A DNA stretch of 64,000 nt. It comes from Amycolatopsis viridis. Its GTDB lineage: Bacteria > Actinomycetota > Actinomycetes > Mycobacteriales > Pseudonocardiaceae. The notes under the pieces were generated by a model. The model was not told the origin of the DNA and ran no database searches. It saw nothing but the letters and a program-made list of their open reading frames with translations. The stretch is from positions 5,270,001-5,334,000 of the forward strand of contig NZ_JAANOU010000001.1 of assembly GCF_011758765.1 (NCBI RefSeq). The letters run 5' to 3'. Position 1 is the first letter of the stretch, and each line of letters starts with the position of its first letter. A program made the translations under genes and the position numbers. Shown here piece after piece: positions 10,143 through 25,530 of the stretch.

Positions 10143-10486
10143 TGACCGGCGGGTTCCAGGTCGACGTCGACGCCCTCCGCACGACGGCGGCGCAGGCGAG
10201 CGGCCTCACCGGGAAGGTGTCGGAGCTGCAGCAAGCAGCGGCCGAGGCGGACGTGCCGCCGGTGTCGTGGGGCCTGCTCGGTGCACCCGTGCACGCGTTC
10301 TACGAGCAGATGCTCAGCCGGCTGAAAGACCACCTGAGGGAGATGTCCGACGGCTACACCTCGATCGGCGCGAAACTGACCGGCGCGGCTGACGCCTACC
10401 GCGGGATGGACGACGAGGTGGTGGGCGCGTTCGGCGACCTCGGCGAACAGCTCGAGGAGACCGGCACCGGACCGGAGGTGAACTGA
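10142..10486 (+). CDS. EspC-like type VII secretion target (DUF2580-like), cassette copy 2
   Basis: 114 residues from ATG 10142; a GTG three bases earlier is possible. It is a helical protein parallel to copy 1: FQVDVDALRTTAAQASGLTGKV, the central SWGLLGAPV turn, then two long helices. Spacing and overlaps (one base with the YbaB gene, one base between its stop and the next GTG) show a translationally coupled trio. It is inferred to be an exported helical-hairpin protein of the EspC class. Confidence 0.7.
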   Translation: MTGGFQVDVDALRTTAAQASGLTGKVSELQQAAAEADVPPVSWGLLGAPVHAFYEQMLSRLKDHLREMSDGYTSIGAKLTGAADAYRGMDDEVVGAFGDLGEQLEETGTGPEVN

Positions 10487-10487
10487 C

Positions 10488-11798
10488 GTGCCCACGAACG
10501 CGGAGGCGCTGGCCGAGAACTTCGGCTCCGGCTACGACGCCGAAGAGACCCAGGAGAAGATCGACGACACCGCGCCGGTCAAGCTGTACTCGGGCGCCGC
10601 CGACACGATCGAGGCCGGGTTCCGGCTCGGCGAGGACCTGGCGCAGGGCGACGTCCAGGCGCTGGTCTCGGACGCCGGGGACGCGTTCAGCACGGCCACC
10701 TCCTTCGTCGACGAGGCCACCGACACCATCGGCGGCATCGTGTCCGACCCGCTGGGCTGGCTCATCTCCAACGGCGTCGGCTTCCTGGTCAGCTGGATCA
10801 AACCGCTCGAGGACGCGCTCGAACTCGTCACCGGCGACCCCGACGCCCTGGAGGCCGGTGCGACCGCGTTCAACGAGCTCGGCGCGCAGATCGAGGCGCT
10901 GCGCCAGGAGACCGAAGAGCTGCTCACCACCGGTCTCGCCGACTGGCAGGGCGACGGCGCCGACACCGCGAGCAAGCGGCTGAGCGACTTCCGGGACGGT
11001 CTGTCCGGCACCGCCGGCGCGACGACGGAACTGGCGACGCTGCTGGCGGTGAGCTCGGCGGTGATGAGCATCGCGAAGGACGTCGTCCTGAGCATCATCA
11101 GTGACTTCGTCGAATGGCTGATCGTCACCTGGCTCGCCGCGCTGGCCGCCACGTTCATCACCTTCGGCGGCTCCGAAGCGGCGGCCGCCGCGGCCACCGC
11201 CGTCCGCGCCGGGACGGAAACCACGAAGGTGAGCCGCTGGGTGCAGAGGCTCACCACGGTTCTCGACAAGATCAAGAGCCTGATCGACAAGATCAAGGCG
11301 TTCCTCGACAGGATCCCGGGGTTCAGAAAGATCGTCGATTCGGTGGGCAAGGCCGCGGACGGGCTGGACACCAAGAAACTCACCGACAAGGTCGGCCGGC
11401 AACTGACCGACGGCGTGCTGGCGGACAACCTCGGCGAGGAGGCGGCGACCGCGATCCGGGACCGCGCGAAGGACGCGGCCGGCCACGCGATCGGCCGCGG
11501 GCACACGCCCAGTCTGACCAGGGACCTCCGCCAGGCGATCAGCGACACCATCGGCGACCAGGCCGGTGGCAAGCTCACGGACTTCGCCGTCGACGCGGTG
11601 AAGGACAAGGTCTACTCGACGAGGGAAACCGGCAGCGACGAGCTCCCGGGCGGCAAGCGAGAGATCCCGGACGTCTCCGGCACGATCGAGAAGACCCAGG
11701 ACACCGTGGACGAGTTCACCGAAGCCATCGAGCAGGTCGAGTCCCACGGCGACAGCGAGATGCCGGATCGCGACATCAGCGGCAAGCTCGGCTTCTGA
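10488..11798 (+). CDS. WXG100-type large type VII secretion-associated protein, cassette copy 2
   Basis: 436 residues from GTG 10488, with GGAGGTGA six bases upstream. The layout matches copy 1: helical N-terminal half with a DWQGDG turn (Trp153), a hydrophobic segment at about 205-235 (FVEWLIVTWLAALAATFITF), then a long Lys/Asp-rich helical region. This one has about 90 extra residues before the SGKLGF end. No known enzymatic domain is visible, and a pore or scaffold role is only a guess. A strong terminator follows 12 bases after the stop, so the six cassette genes probably end here. Confidence 0.65.
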   Translation: MPTNAEALAENFGSGYDAEETQEKIDDTAPVKLYSGAADTIEAGFRLGEDLAQGDVQALVSDAGDAFSTATSFVDEATDTIGGIVSDPLGWLISNGVGFLVSWIKPLEDALELVTGDPDALEAGATAFNELGAQIEALRQETEELLTTGLADWQGDGADTASKRLSDFRDGLSGTAGATTELATLLAVSSAVMSIAKDVVLSIISDFVEWLIVTWLAALAATFITFGGSEAAAAAATAVRAGTETTKVSRWVQRLTTVLDKIKSLIDKIKAFLDRIPGFRKIVDSVGKAADGLDTKKLTDKVGRQLTDGVLADNLGEEAATAIRDRAKDAAGHAIGRGHTPSLTRDLRQAISDTIGDQAGGKLTDFAVDAVKDKVYSTRETGSDELPGGKREIPDVSGTIEKTQDTVDEFTEAIEQVESHGDSEMPDRDISGKLGF

Positions 11799-11809
11799 CC
11801 GGAACGCGA

Positions 11810-11841
11810 ACGGGGCCCCAGGCGCATGCCTGGGGCCCCGT
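11810..11841 (+). terminator. Terminator of the secretion-linked cassette (bidirectional)
   Basis: A perfect 14-bp stem, arms 11810-11823 and 11828-11841 (ACGGGGCCCCAGGC type), with a GCAT loop. It starts 12 bases after the copy-2 WXG stop and 13 bases beyond the stop of the minus-strand small gene, so it can serve both. Confidence 0.85.
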
Positions 11842-11853
11842 CACGTGTGCGAG

Positions 11854-12000
11854 CTATTCGTCCTCGTCCGGCTTCGCGTGGTCCGGCTTGCCCGGATTGG
11901 GGTCGCGGGACAGGTCGATCGCCGGGTGGCGCGGGGCGCCCTCCGGTGCCGCGTGGCGGCCGGTGGCCGGCGCCTCCTGCGGCGTGTGCTCAGCGTTCAC
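11854..12000 (-). CDS. Small hypothetical protein, 48 residues, downstream of rpoC
   Basis: A GTG at 12000 preceded by a near-perfect GAGGAGGGC ribosome binding site opens a 48-codon frame ending TAG at 11854. The product is hydrophilic, Pro/His/Ala-rich, and ends in alternating Pro-Asp/Glu (KPDHAKPDEDE). There is no signal peptide, membrane segment or known domain. It sits between the rpoC terminator and the shared terminator at 11810, so it is transcribed either by read-through or from its own promoter. The strong binding site and codon-like composition make it a probable real gene; its function is unknown. Confidence 0.65.
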   Translation of the reverse strand: MNAEHTPQEAPATGRHAAPEGAPRHPAIDLSRDPNPGKPDHAKPDEDE

Positions 12001-12071
12001 AACGCCCTCCTCGTGTCGCTTCGGTGTGAACCCGGGCTCACGCTACCGCTGCGCCCCGGCCCGGACACGAC

Positions 12072-12107
12072 GAAGCCCCCGGCTCCGGTAGCGGAGCCGG
12101 GGGCTTC
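12072..12107 (-). terminator. rpoBC operon terminator
   Basis: A perfect 16-bp stem, arms 12072-12087 and 12092-12107 (GAAGCCCCCGGCTCCG type), with a GTAG loop. It begins eight bases after the rpoC stop codon. Confidence 0.9.
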
Positions 12108-12114
12108 CCGGTTG

Positions 12115-16026
<3,912 letters not shown>

Positions 16027-16110
16027 GTGGGTGCATCCCCTTTGGGGTTGATTCGGCTAGAGGAAGCGGGGACCCGGGCGGGGCGGTGCGGCCCCGCCCG
16101 GGTTCCTACG

Positions 16111-19611
<3,501 letters not shown>

Positions 19612-19648
19612 GATGCGTCCTTCCGGGGACAATGAGCGGTGCGCAGCC

Positions 19649-19677
19649 GCGATAGCAACAGCTATAGCGACTGTCAA
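19649..19677 (-). promoter_or_regulatory. Candidate proximal rpoB promoter
   Basis: On the minus strand a perfect TTGACA (19677-19672) is followed after 17 bases by TATCGC (19654-19649). The -10 is only half consensus. The predicted start would leave about 30 bases of leader before the TTG start codon. Confidence 0.45.
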
Positions 19678-19745
19678 GGGTGCCGTGTGCCCACTATCCT
19701 AGCTTCCGTCTTCGGGCAGCCTGAAAGAGGGCAGCGCAAAGAAGC

Positions 19746-19774
19746 AGTCTAGCCCGAACGACGCGTTCTGTCGA
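19746..19774 (-). promoter_or_regulatory. Candidate distal rpoB promoter
   Basis: On the minus strand TCGACA (19774-19769), a 17-base spacer and TAGACT (19751-19746) form a good housekeeping-sigma promoter. The leader to rpoB would be about 125 bases. Confidence 0.5.
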
Positions 19775-20165
19775 GGGGGCCGCTCGATGGGGCCCGCACC
19801 TCGATCACGACGTCCTCAGGCATCGCCTCCCGGCAGTCCCTCCCGCAGGGTGCTGCCGTTGGCGATAAGCGTGAACCCCCGACGCCGAAGAGTCAAGATG
19901 CCACGCGGCGAACCCGCCGGTTGGCGCAACGGGACAGCCCCCCGGCGACTGCCTCGACCTGCGGTTTTCCTCCGTCCGGACCGCACGGCGAGGGATCCGA
20001 TCACGACGGGTTGCGGCCGGGGTCACGGCGGTTCAAGATCGTTCCGGGCGCCGGTTGCCGGGCCCCGCGGAGCGGTGCGCGGGGCGTCGCGAGCCGGCCG
20101 TGGATCACGGCGTGGAGTGGTGCGCTTCACCGGCCGGCGAGGGGCGGGAACGACCCGGGTACGAC
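19775..20165. other. Intergenic DNA between the Mce operon terminator and the rpoB promoters
   Basis: About 390 bases. Overlapping open frames in several frames have Arg/Gly/Pro-rich content typical of GC-rich non-coding DNA. I see no RNA gene or further promoter that I can support. Confidence 0.5.
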
Positions 20166-20197
20166 GACGGCCCGCCGGGCGGGCCCGGCGGGCCGTC
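20166..20197 (-). terminator. Mce operon terminator
   Basis: A perfect 14-bp stem, arms 20166-20179 and 20184-20197 (GACGGCCCGCCGGG type), with a CGGG loop. It starts 20 bases past the stop of the last Mce-associated gene. Confidence 0.85.
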
Positions 20198-20217
20198 GGT
20201 GCGCGGTACCGGCGTCC

Positions 20218-21216
20218 TCAGCGGGACGGCGCCGGGGACGCCGGCGGCGCGGGGCTGGACGGCGCCGGGGTCGCGGCGGCGGGCGGCTGCTCGGCCTGGT
20301 AGGTGTTCAGCGCCGAGACCTTCCACTTGCCGTCCACGTACTGCATGTTCAGCCACAGCTGGGCGCTGCCGCTGGCGGTCTGGTTCTGGTCGGTCCGCGT
20401 CGAGGTCTGGTCGACGAACACCATCACCTTCGCGCGGTCGTCCTGCAGCGTCACCACCGCGTTGCGGGTGGCCTTCACCGTGACCACGATCTTCTGCTGC
20501 GGGGCCAGCCGCTCGACGTCACCGAAGATCGCGTTGTACGTGTTGCGGACGTCGTCGTTGAGCAGCAGGTCCTTGGCCGCGTTCTGCGTCTTGGCGATGT
20601 TGTTGTAGTCGTAGGAGAACAACGACTCGACGGCACCGGACGCGGCCTTGCCCACCTCGACCGTGCGGGCGGTGTCCAGCAGGGCGGTGTTCGAGGTCAG
20701 GGCCTCGACGCGGTTGTCCTCGATCTTGAACCACACCGCGAACCCGGCCAGCACGAGCGCCAGGCCGAACAACGCGCCGGCCAGGACGTACGGGCTCGGC
20801 TTCCGCCGGGGCGCGGCCTCATCCGGCTCGCCGGCCTCCGCGGGCTCCGCCGCGGCGGCTTCGGCCTCGGCGTAGCTGTCGGGCCTCGGCTCGCCCGCGT
20901 CGCGTGTTTTCGGCCGGGGGCTCGGTCGGCGCGGCGCGGCCTCCTGCAGAGCATCGGCCTCCTCCGGCGCCTCGGCGGCCGCCGGGGCATCGGCAGGCGC
21001 AGCCGCGGGTGCGGCGTTCCCGTCGGGGGCCTCCCCGGCGACGGCAGTATCAACGGTGTCGGCGCTGTCGGTGATGTCGGTGGTGTCAGCGATATCGGCG
21101 GTGTTCGGATGGTCCTCGTCGCGGGGCCGCGGGCTCGGCGAGGGCCGCCGGATCCCGGCACCGGCGATCTTGGGACGGCGGCGCACCGGCGGCGTCTGCC
21201 GGCGAGACGGTGGCAT
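20218..21216 (-). CDS. Mce-associated membrane protein with long acidic N-terminal tail
   Basis: 332 residues. Residues 1-140 are low-complexity, Pro/Ala/Glu-rich and presumably cytoplasmic, including an Asp/Thr/Ile run near 38-58 (TADIADTTDITDSADTVD). One membrane helix follows at about 145-165 (YVLAGALFGLALVLAGFAVWF), then an extracytoplasmic domain of the Mam (Mce-associated) type, which is distantly SnoaL/VirB8-like. The C-terminus is Pro/Ala/Ser-rich. In mycobacteria, Mam proteins stabilise Mce complexes. It is the last gene of the operon, 17 bases after its paralogue, and is followed by a strong terminator. Confidence 0.75.
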   Translation of the reverse strand: MPPSRRQTPPVRRRPKIAGAGIRRPSPSPRPRDEDHPNTADIADTTDITDSADTVDTAVAGEAPDGNAAPAAAPADAPAAAEAPEEADALQEAAPRRPSPRPKTRDAGEPRPDSYAEAEAAAAEPAEAGEPDEAAPRRKPSPYVLAGALFGLALVLAGFAVWFKIEDNRVEALTSNTALLDTARTVEVGKAASGAVESLFSYDYNNIAKTQNAAKDLLLNDDVRNTYNAIFGDVERLAPQQKIVVTVKATRNAVVTLQDDRAKVMVFVDQTSTRTDQNQTASGSAQLWLNMQYVDGKWKVSALNTYQAEQPPAAATPAPSSPAPPASPAPSR

Positions 21217-21233
21217 GACTGGTCCTCTCCTCG

Positions 21234-21827
21234 TTACTGCCCGCTCACGAGCGGCACCGACCCGATCCCGGACACCTTCCAGTCGTCACCGACCCGGGTC
21301 ATCTGGACCTCGAGCCGCAGCGACTTGGCGGCGGGCTGCGCGCCCTCCTTGGTGATCGTCGTGCTGATCGCGGCCAGCACGCTCGCCTTGCCCTCGTGCA
21401 GGTTCAGCTCCTCCACGCCGACGTCCTGCACTGTGGTGGTCACCTTGGTCCTGGCGTCGGCCATCGCCTGGCGGTAGTTCTGCTCGGTGGCGCTGATCTG
21501 GTCGGCCAGCTCCTGCGTGGACACCGCCTTCTGCTGGGCGAAGTAGGCGTCCGGGTTGGTGTAGTCCAGCTCGGTGTACGCCTTGACCGCCGTGGTGCCG
21601 GCCTTGGTCACGTCGTCGCGGGCCTGGGCCAGCGCCAGGTTGTCGTCGGCGGAGGCGACCCACCACTGGATGCCGAAGATCGCCGCGACGACCAGGGCCG
21701 CGGCGGCCAGCGCGGCGCTGCCCAGCACCAGGTAGCGGCTCCGAGTCGCCTCGGCTGCGGGGTCCTCGGCCGGCGGGCCCGGGACGCCGGTCTCGCCGGT
21801 TTCCTCGCGCGGCTCGTCGGAACTCAT
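21234..21827 (-). CDS. Mce-associated membrane protein
   Basis: 197 residues: a 30-residue acidic cytoplasmic N-terminus, one membrane helix at about 32-53 (YLVLGSAALAAAALVVAAIFG), then an extracytoplasmic alpha/beta domain with a tetrapeptide-rich helix (ARDDVTKAGTTAVKAYTELD) characteristic of Mam proteins. It is shorter than and clearly related to the adjacent downstream protein. It lies in the Mce operon, 36 bases after mceF, so it probably supports assembly of this transporter. Confidence 0.8.
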   Translation of the reverse strand: MSSDEPREETGETGVPGPPAEDPAAEATRSRYLVLGSAALAAAALVVAAIFGIQWWVASADDNLALAQARDDVTKAGTTAVKAYTELDYTNPDAYFAQQKAVSTQELADQISATEQNYRQAMADARTKVTTTVQDVGVEELNLHEGKASVLAAISTTITKEGAQPAAKSLRLEVQMTRVGDDWKVSGIGSVPLVSGQ

Positions 21828-21863
21828 AATTCTCCAGACTAGGTCGGCCGGGTGCGGGCGGCG

Positions 21864-23123
21864 TCAGCCGGGCAGGCCCAGCAGTGCGGTCAGGCTGGTG
21901 ATCGTGACGCCGGGCGAGCCGACGACGCCGGGGGTGCCCCGCATGTACGCCAGCTGCTGCTCGTCGCGGTCGGCATTCTGCTGCACGTCGTGCGGCGTCG
22001 GCGCGACCGGCACCCCGTTGTACGGCGCGTTCTGCGCACCGCGCACGTCGATCGGGCTGCCCTTGGGCTCGGCGCAGTAGGAGTTGAAGTTCGGGTCCCG
22101 CGGCGTGGTCTCGTTGCCGGGCCGGTACTGCTCGGGGCTCATGTAGCCCTTCGTGCACACCGGCGGGTCGAACAGGTTGAGCGCCAGCCCGAGGTGCGCC
22201 GTGCCGTCCCCGGACACCACGCTGCGCGCGCCCACCGCCAGCACCGGGTAGCTGACCAGGACCTGCTGCACGCCGTCCTGCCGGGTCAGCAGCAAGTTGG
22301 AGGTCGTCAGCAGGTTCGCGGTGAGCTCGCCGAGACCGGGCCCGAGGTCGGTGACGAACTGGTTGAGCGTCTGCGCGGCACCGGGAGCGACCTCGATCAG
22401 CCGCCGGATGTCGGCGTCGGAACCCTTCAGCGTCGCCGACAGCTGGTTGAGGTTGCGGCTGAACTCGGTCAGGTTGCCCGCCTCGGCGTTCTGCGTGGCG
22501 AGCACCTTCTTGCCCGAGTCGAGCAGCTGCACGGTCTGCGGCAGGTACTGCTGGGCCGTGGCGGTGAAGTCGCGCGCGGTGTCCAGCAGCTGCTGCAAGC
22601 CCGGGCCGGTGCCGTTGAACGCGTCGTAGGACTCGTCGACGACGGTTCGCAGCGCGTCCTTCGGCACCGACGCGGCCAGGTTGTCCAGGTCGCTGATGAT
22701 CTGGTCGGTGCCGATCGGAGTCTTCGTCTTCGCGGCGGGAATGACCTCGCCACCCCGCAGGTACGGCCCGCCGTCGGCGACCGGCCGCAGGTCCACGAAC
22801 TGCTCGCCGACCGCCGACCGGTTGGCGATCACGGCCTGCAGGTTCGCCGGCACCTGCGGCGTGCCGGGCGAGATCTGCAGCTCGGCCTCCAGGCCCTGCG
22901 CGGTGAGCCGCAGCTGGCCGACCTTGCCGATGTTGAAGCCGCGGTAGGTCACCTCGGCGCCGGTGAAGATGCCGCCGGACTGGGTCAGCTCCAGCTTCAC
23001 GCTGTAGCCGTGCTGGCCGAACACCTGGCCGAGCCCGGCGAACCGGATCAGCGCGTACACCACGGCGACCACGGAGATGACCAGGAAGGCCACCAGTTGG
23101 ATCTTCGTCCTGCGAACCAGCAT
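21864..23123 (-). CDS. mceF: Mce family protein, MceF position
   Basis: 419 residues from ATG 23123 (a GTG three bases earlier is too close to the GGGAGG site). An N-terminal membrane anchor (about 8-27) is followed by the MlaD/MCE domain (YSVKLELTQSGGIFTGAEVTYRG, about 38-115), long helical repeats that form the needle tunnel in known Mce assemblies, and a proline/asparagine-rich tail. It is the sixth of six MCE subunits. Its start shares one base with the mceE stop (TGATG). It acts in the cell envelope as a lipid-substrate conduit. Confidence 0.88.
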   Translation of the reverse strand: MLVRRTKIQLVAFLVISVVAVVYALIRFAGLGQVFGQHGYSVKLELTQSGGIFTGAEVTYRGFNIGKVGQLRLTAQGLEAELQISPGTPQVPANLQAVIANRSAVGEQFVDLRPVADGGPYLRGGEVIPAAKTKTPIGTDQIISDLDNLAASVPKDALRTVVDESYDAFNGTGPGLQQLLDTARDFTATAQQYLPQTVQLLDSGKKVLATQNAEAGNLTEFSRNLNQLSATLKGSDADIRRLIEVAPGAAQTLNQFVTDLGPGLGELTANLLTTSNLLLTRQDGVQQVLVSYPVLAVGARSVVSGDGTAHLGLALNLFDPPVCTKGYMSPEQYRPGNETTPRDPNFNSYCAEPKGSPIDVRGAQNAPYNGVPVAPTPHDVQQNADRDEQQLAYMRGTPGVVGSPGVTITSLTALLGLPG

Positions 23124-24349
23124 CACGCACCTCCCGCGAGCAGCCCGAAGATGCCCGCCACCCCGGTCTGTTGCGGTTGCGCCCCGGTCCCGCCCGCGGC
23201 ACCGCTGGTGGCCGCGCTCTTGGCCGCGGCGCCCAGCGGCAGCGGTAGCGGTAGCGGGGGCGGCTGGTTGGCCTGCTCGCCGACGACCCCGCCGGTCAGC
23301 CCGTCCAGCGCGGGCGGCAGCAGCCCGCCCAGCGGGTTCTGCCTGCTGCGGCTGAGGTTCTGCAGCACGTTCTGCAGGTTCAGGTCGACCTTGGCGTAGA
23401 GGTTGAAGTAGTCGCCCTTCACGCCGTCGACCGCCGCGTCGGTGAACGGGTAGGTCAGCAGGATCTCCAGCGACTTGGGCAGGTCGGCGCCGGCCTCGCC
23501 GAGCTTCTGCAGCGTCGGCAGCAGCGCCCGCAGGTCGGCGACCAGGTTCTCCTGGCTCCGGTGCAGCGTGTCGACGGTGACACCGGACAGGTTCCGCAGC
23601 GCCTGGAGCATGGTGACCAGCTGCGAACGCTGCTGCTCCAGCACGCCCAAGCCCGGCCCGAGGTGGTCGATCGCGTTCACGATCTGGTCCTTCTGCCCGG
23701 CCAGCGTGCTGGACAGCCGGTTGAGGCCGTCCAGGGCGCGGGTGATGTCCGCCGACTGGGCGTCCAAGGTGGACACCAGCTGGTCGGCGTTGTCCAGCAA
23801 CCGGCGGATGTCCGGTTCACGGCCCTCGGTGGCGGCGTTGAGCTCCTTCGTGATGGTGTTCAGCTGCTCCACCCCGCCGCCGTTGAGCAGCATGGACAGG
23901 GCCCCGAGCACCTCCTCCACCTCGACGCTGCGGTTGGTGCGGGCCAGCGGGATCTCCGCGCCGTCGCTCAGCGTGCCCTGCGCCAGGTCCGCACCCGGCG
24001 AGGTCAGCTCGACGTACTTCTCGCCGAGCAGGCTGGACTGGCGGATGTTGGCCAGCGCGTTGGCCGGCAGCTTCACACCGCCGTTGAGCCGGACGGTGAC
24101 CTCGGCGTGCCACCCGTCCGGGGTCAGCCCGATCTCCTCGACCCGGCCCACCGGCACCTCGTCGACCTTGACACCGGCCTGCGGCACGAGGTCCAGCACG
24201 TCGGCGAACTGGACCTTCACCGTGTACGGGTGGTCACCGAGGTCGGCGCCGCCGGGCAGCGGCACGTCGTAGATGCCGCCGAACGCGCAGCCGGACAACG
24301 TGAGCGCCCCGGCCACGCCGGCGGCGACGAACGCGAGCGCCTTCCTCAC
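23123..24349 (-). CDS. mceE: Mce family lipoprotein, MceE position
   Basis: 408 residues from GTG 24349, which overlaps the mceD stop (GTGA). The signal peptide has a clear lipobox (LSGC, Cys21), as in the LprK/MceE lipoproteins of other actinobacteria. The MCE domain spans about 33-110 and helical-bundle repeats follow. The C-terminal part is Pro/Leu-rich (QPPPLPLPLPL). An open frame extends 47 codons further upstream, but those codons lie inside mceD in another frame and lack a signal peptide. Confidence 0.88.
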   Translation of the reverse strand: MRKALAFVAAGVAGALTLSGCAFGGIYDVPLPGGADLGDHPYTVKVQFADVLDLVPQAGVKVDEVPVGRVEEIGLTPDGWHAEVTVRLNGGVKLPANALANIRQSSLLGEKYVELTSPGADLAQGTLSDGAEIPLARTNRSVEVEEVLGALSMLLNGGGVEQLNTITKELNAATEGREPDIRRLLDNADQLVSTLDAQSADITRALDGLNRLSSTLAGQKDQIVNAIDHLGPGLGVLEQQRSQLVTMLQALRNLSGVTVDTLHRSQENLVADLRALLPTLQKLGEAGADLPKSLEILLTYPFTDAAVDGVKGDYFNLYAKVDLNLQNVLQNLSRSRQNPLGGLLPPALDGLTGGVVGEQANQPPPLPLPLPLGAAAKSAATSGAAGGTGAQPQQTGVAGIFGLLAGGA

Positions 24350-25530
24350 CGGCCCGCCCCCGTTCCGTAGACGGTCTGGGCCAGCGGGAGCGGCAGCGGA
24401 GGCAGCTCGCCCTTCTGCAACGCGTGCACGGTCTGCGCGACCGACGGCAGCGGCACCGCGCCGTCCAGCAGGGGCGCGACCGAGCTGCACAGGTTGCCCA
24501 GGGCGTCCAGCGCCTTCGGGGTCTGCTTGAGCAGGTTGCAGATCATCACGATCGGCGGCTGGGTGAGCTCGTTGAGGTTGGGCCGGGCATCCAGCGTGCC
24601 CGACGAGCCGTTGTAGGCGTTGATCACGTTGTTCAGCCCGACCGGGGCGACGTCGAGGATCTCGGCGAGCGCGCTGCGCTGGTCCACCAGCACCCTGGTC
24701 ACGCTGGCCAGCCTGTCCACATTGGACTTGAGCCGGTCGCGGTGGTTGTCGATGAACTGCTGCACCGTGGCGAGCGTGGTGCCCAGCTGCCGCACGGTGG
24801 CGGCCAGGTTGTCCTTCTCGCCCGCCAGGTACCCGGACACGTCGGCCAGCCGCTGCTCGAACTGCCGGACCTGGCCGTCGCTCTGCGCCAGCGTGGTGGT
24901 GAAGTCGGCCAGGTTGCTGATCGTGGCGAACAGGTCGTCCTTGTTGCCGGCGAGCGTCCGCGACGCCTGGCTCAGCTTGGTGATCGTGTCGTGCAGCGCC
25001 TCGCCGTTGCCGTCCAGGTTCTGCGCCAGCGTGGTGAGCAGGTCCGACAGCGAGCCGTTGGAGTTGACCCCGTTCGGGCCGAGCGACTGGCTGATCTTGT
25101 CCAGGCTCGCGTAGAGCTGGTCGACCTCGATCGGCACCGCCGTCTTCTCCAACGGGATGACCGCGCCCTCGCTGATCACCCGGCCACCGGTGTAGGCCGG
25201 CGCGAGCTGCACGTACCGGTCGCTGACCAGCGACGGCGCGACGATCGCGGCCTGCGCGTCGGCCGGCACCCGGACCGCCCGGTCGTACTCCATCTCGACC
25301 TTGACCCGGTCACCCATCGGCTGCACCGCGGTCACCTTGCCCATGTCCACGCCGAGCACGCGCACGCTGTTGCCGACGTAGAGGCCGGTCGCGTTGGTGA
25401 AGTACGCGGTCACGTGCTTGCGGTCGGCGTCCTTGAGCGTCCACCACAGCACGCCGGCCACGACGAGACCGAGCACGCACGCGGCGGCGACGCCCCGCGC
25501 GAGGGACCGTCCGAAGCGGGTTTCCGTCAT
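24346..25530 (-). CDS. mceD: Mce family protein, MceD position
   Basis: 394 residues from ATG 25530, overlapping the mceC stop (ATGA). N-terminal anchor at about 14-34, MCE domain (HVTAYFTNATGLYVGNSVRV, about 39-115), then long helices with regular Asn/Leu/Gln heptads. The C-terminal segment contains Cys pairs (ICNLL, LCSSV) and a proline-rich tail. It is a subunit of the hetero-oligomeric Mce tunnel. It is the fourth MCE gene, with no intergenic gap to its neighbours. Confidence 0.88.
   Translation of the reverse strand: MTETRFGRSLARGVAAACVLGLVVAGVLWWTLKDADRKHVTAYFTNATGLYVGNSVRVLGVDMGKVTAVQPMGDRVKVEMEYDRAVRVPADAQAAIVAPSLVSDRYVQLAPAYTGGRVISEGAVIPLEKTAVPIEVDQLYASLDKISQSLGPNGVNSNGSLSDLLTTLAQNLDGNGEALHDTITKLSQASRTLAGNKDDLFATISNLADFTTTLAQSDGQVRQFEQRLADVSGYLAGEKDNLAATVRQLGTTLATVQQFIDNHRDRLKSNVDRLASVTRVLVDQRSALAEILDVAPVGLNNVINAYNGSSGTLDARPNLNELTQPPIVMICNLLKQTPKALDALGNLCSSVAPLLDGAVPLPSVAQTVHALQKGELPPLPLPLAQTVYGTGAGR

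Noticed and set aside
23124-23126. GTG start three bases upstream of the mceF ATG
   Set aside because: It is only three bases from the Shine-Dalgarno run, too close for initiation.
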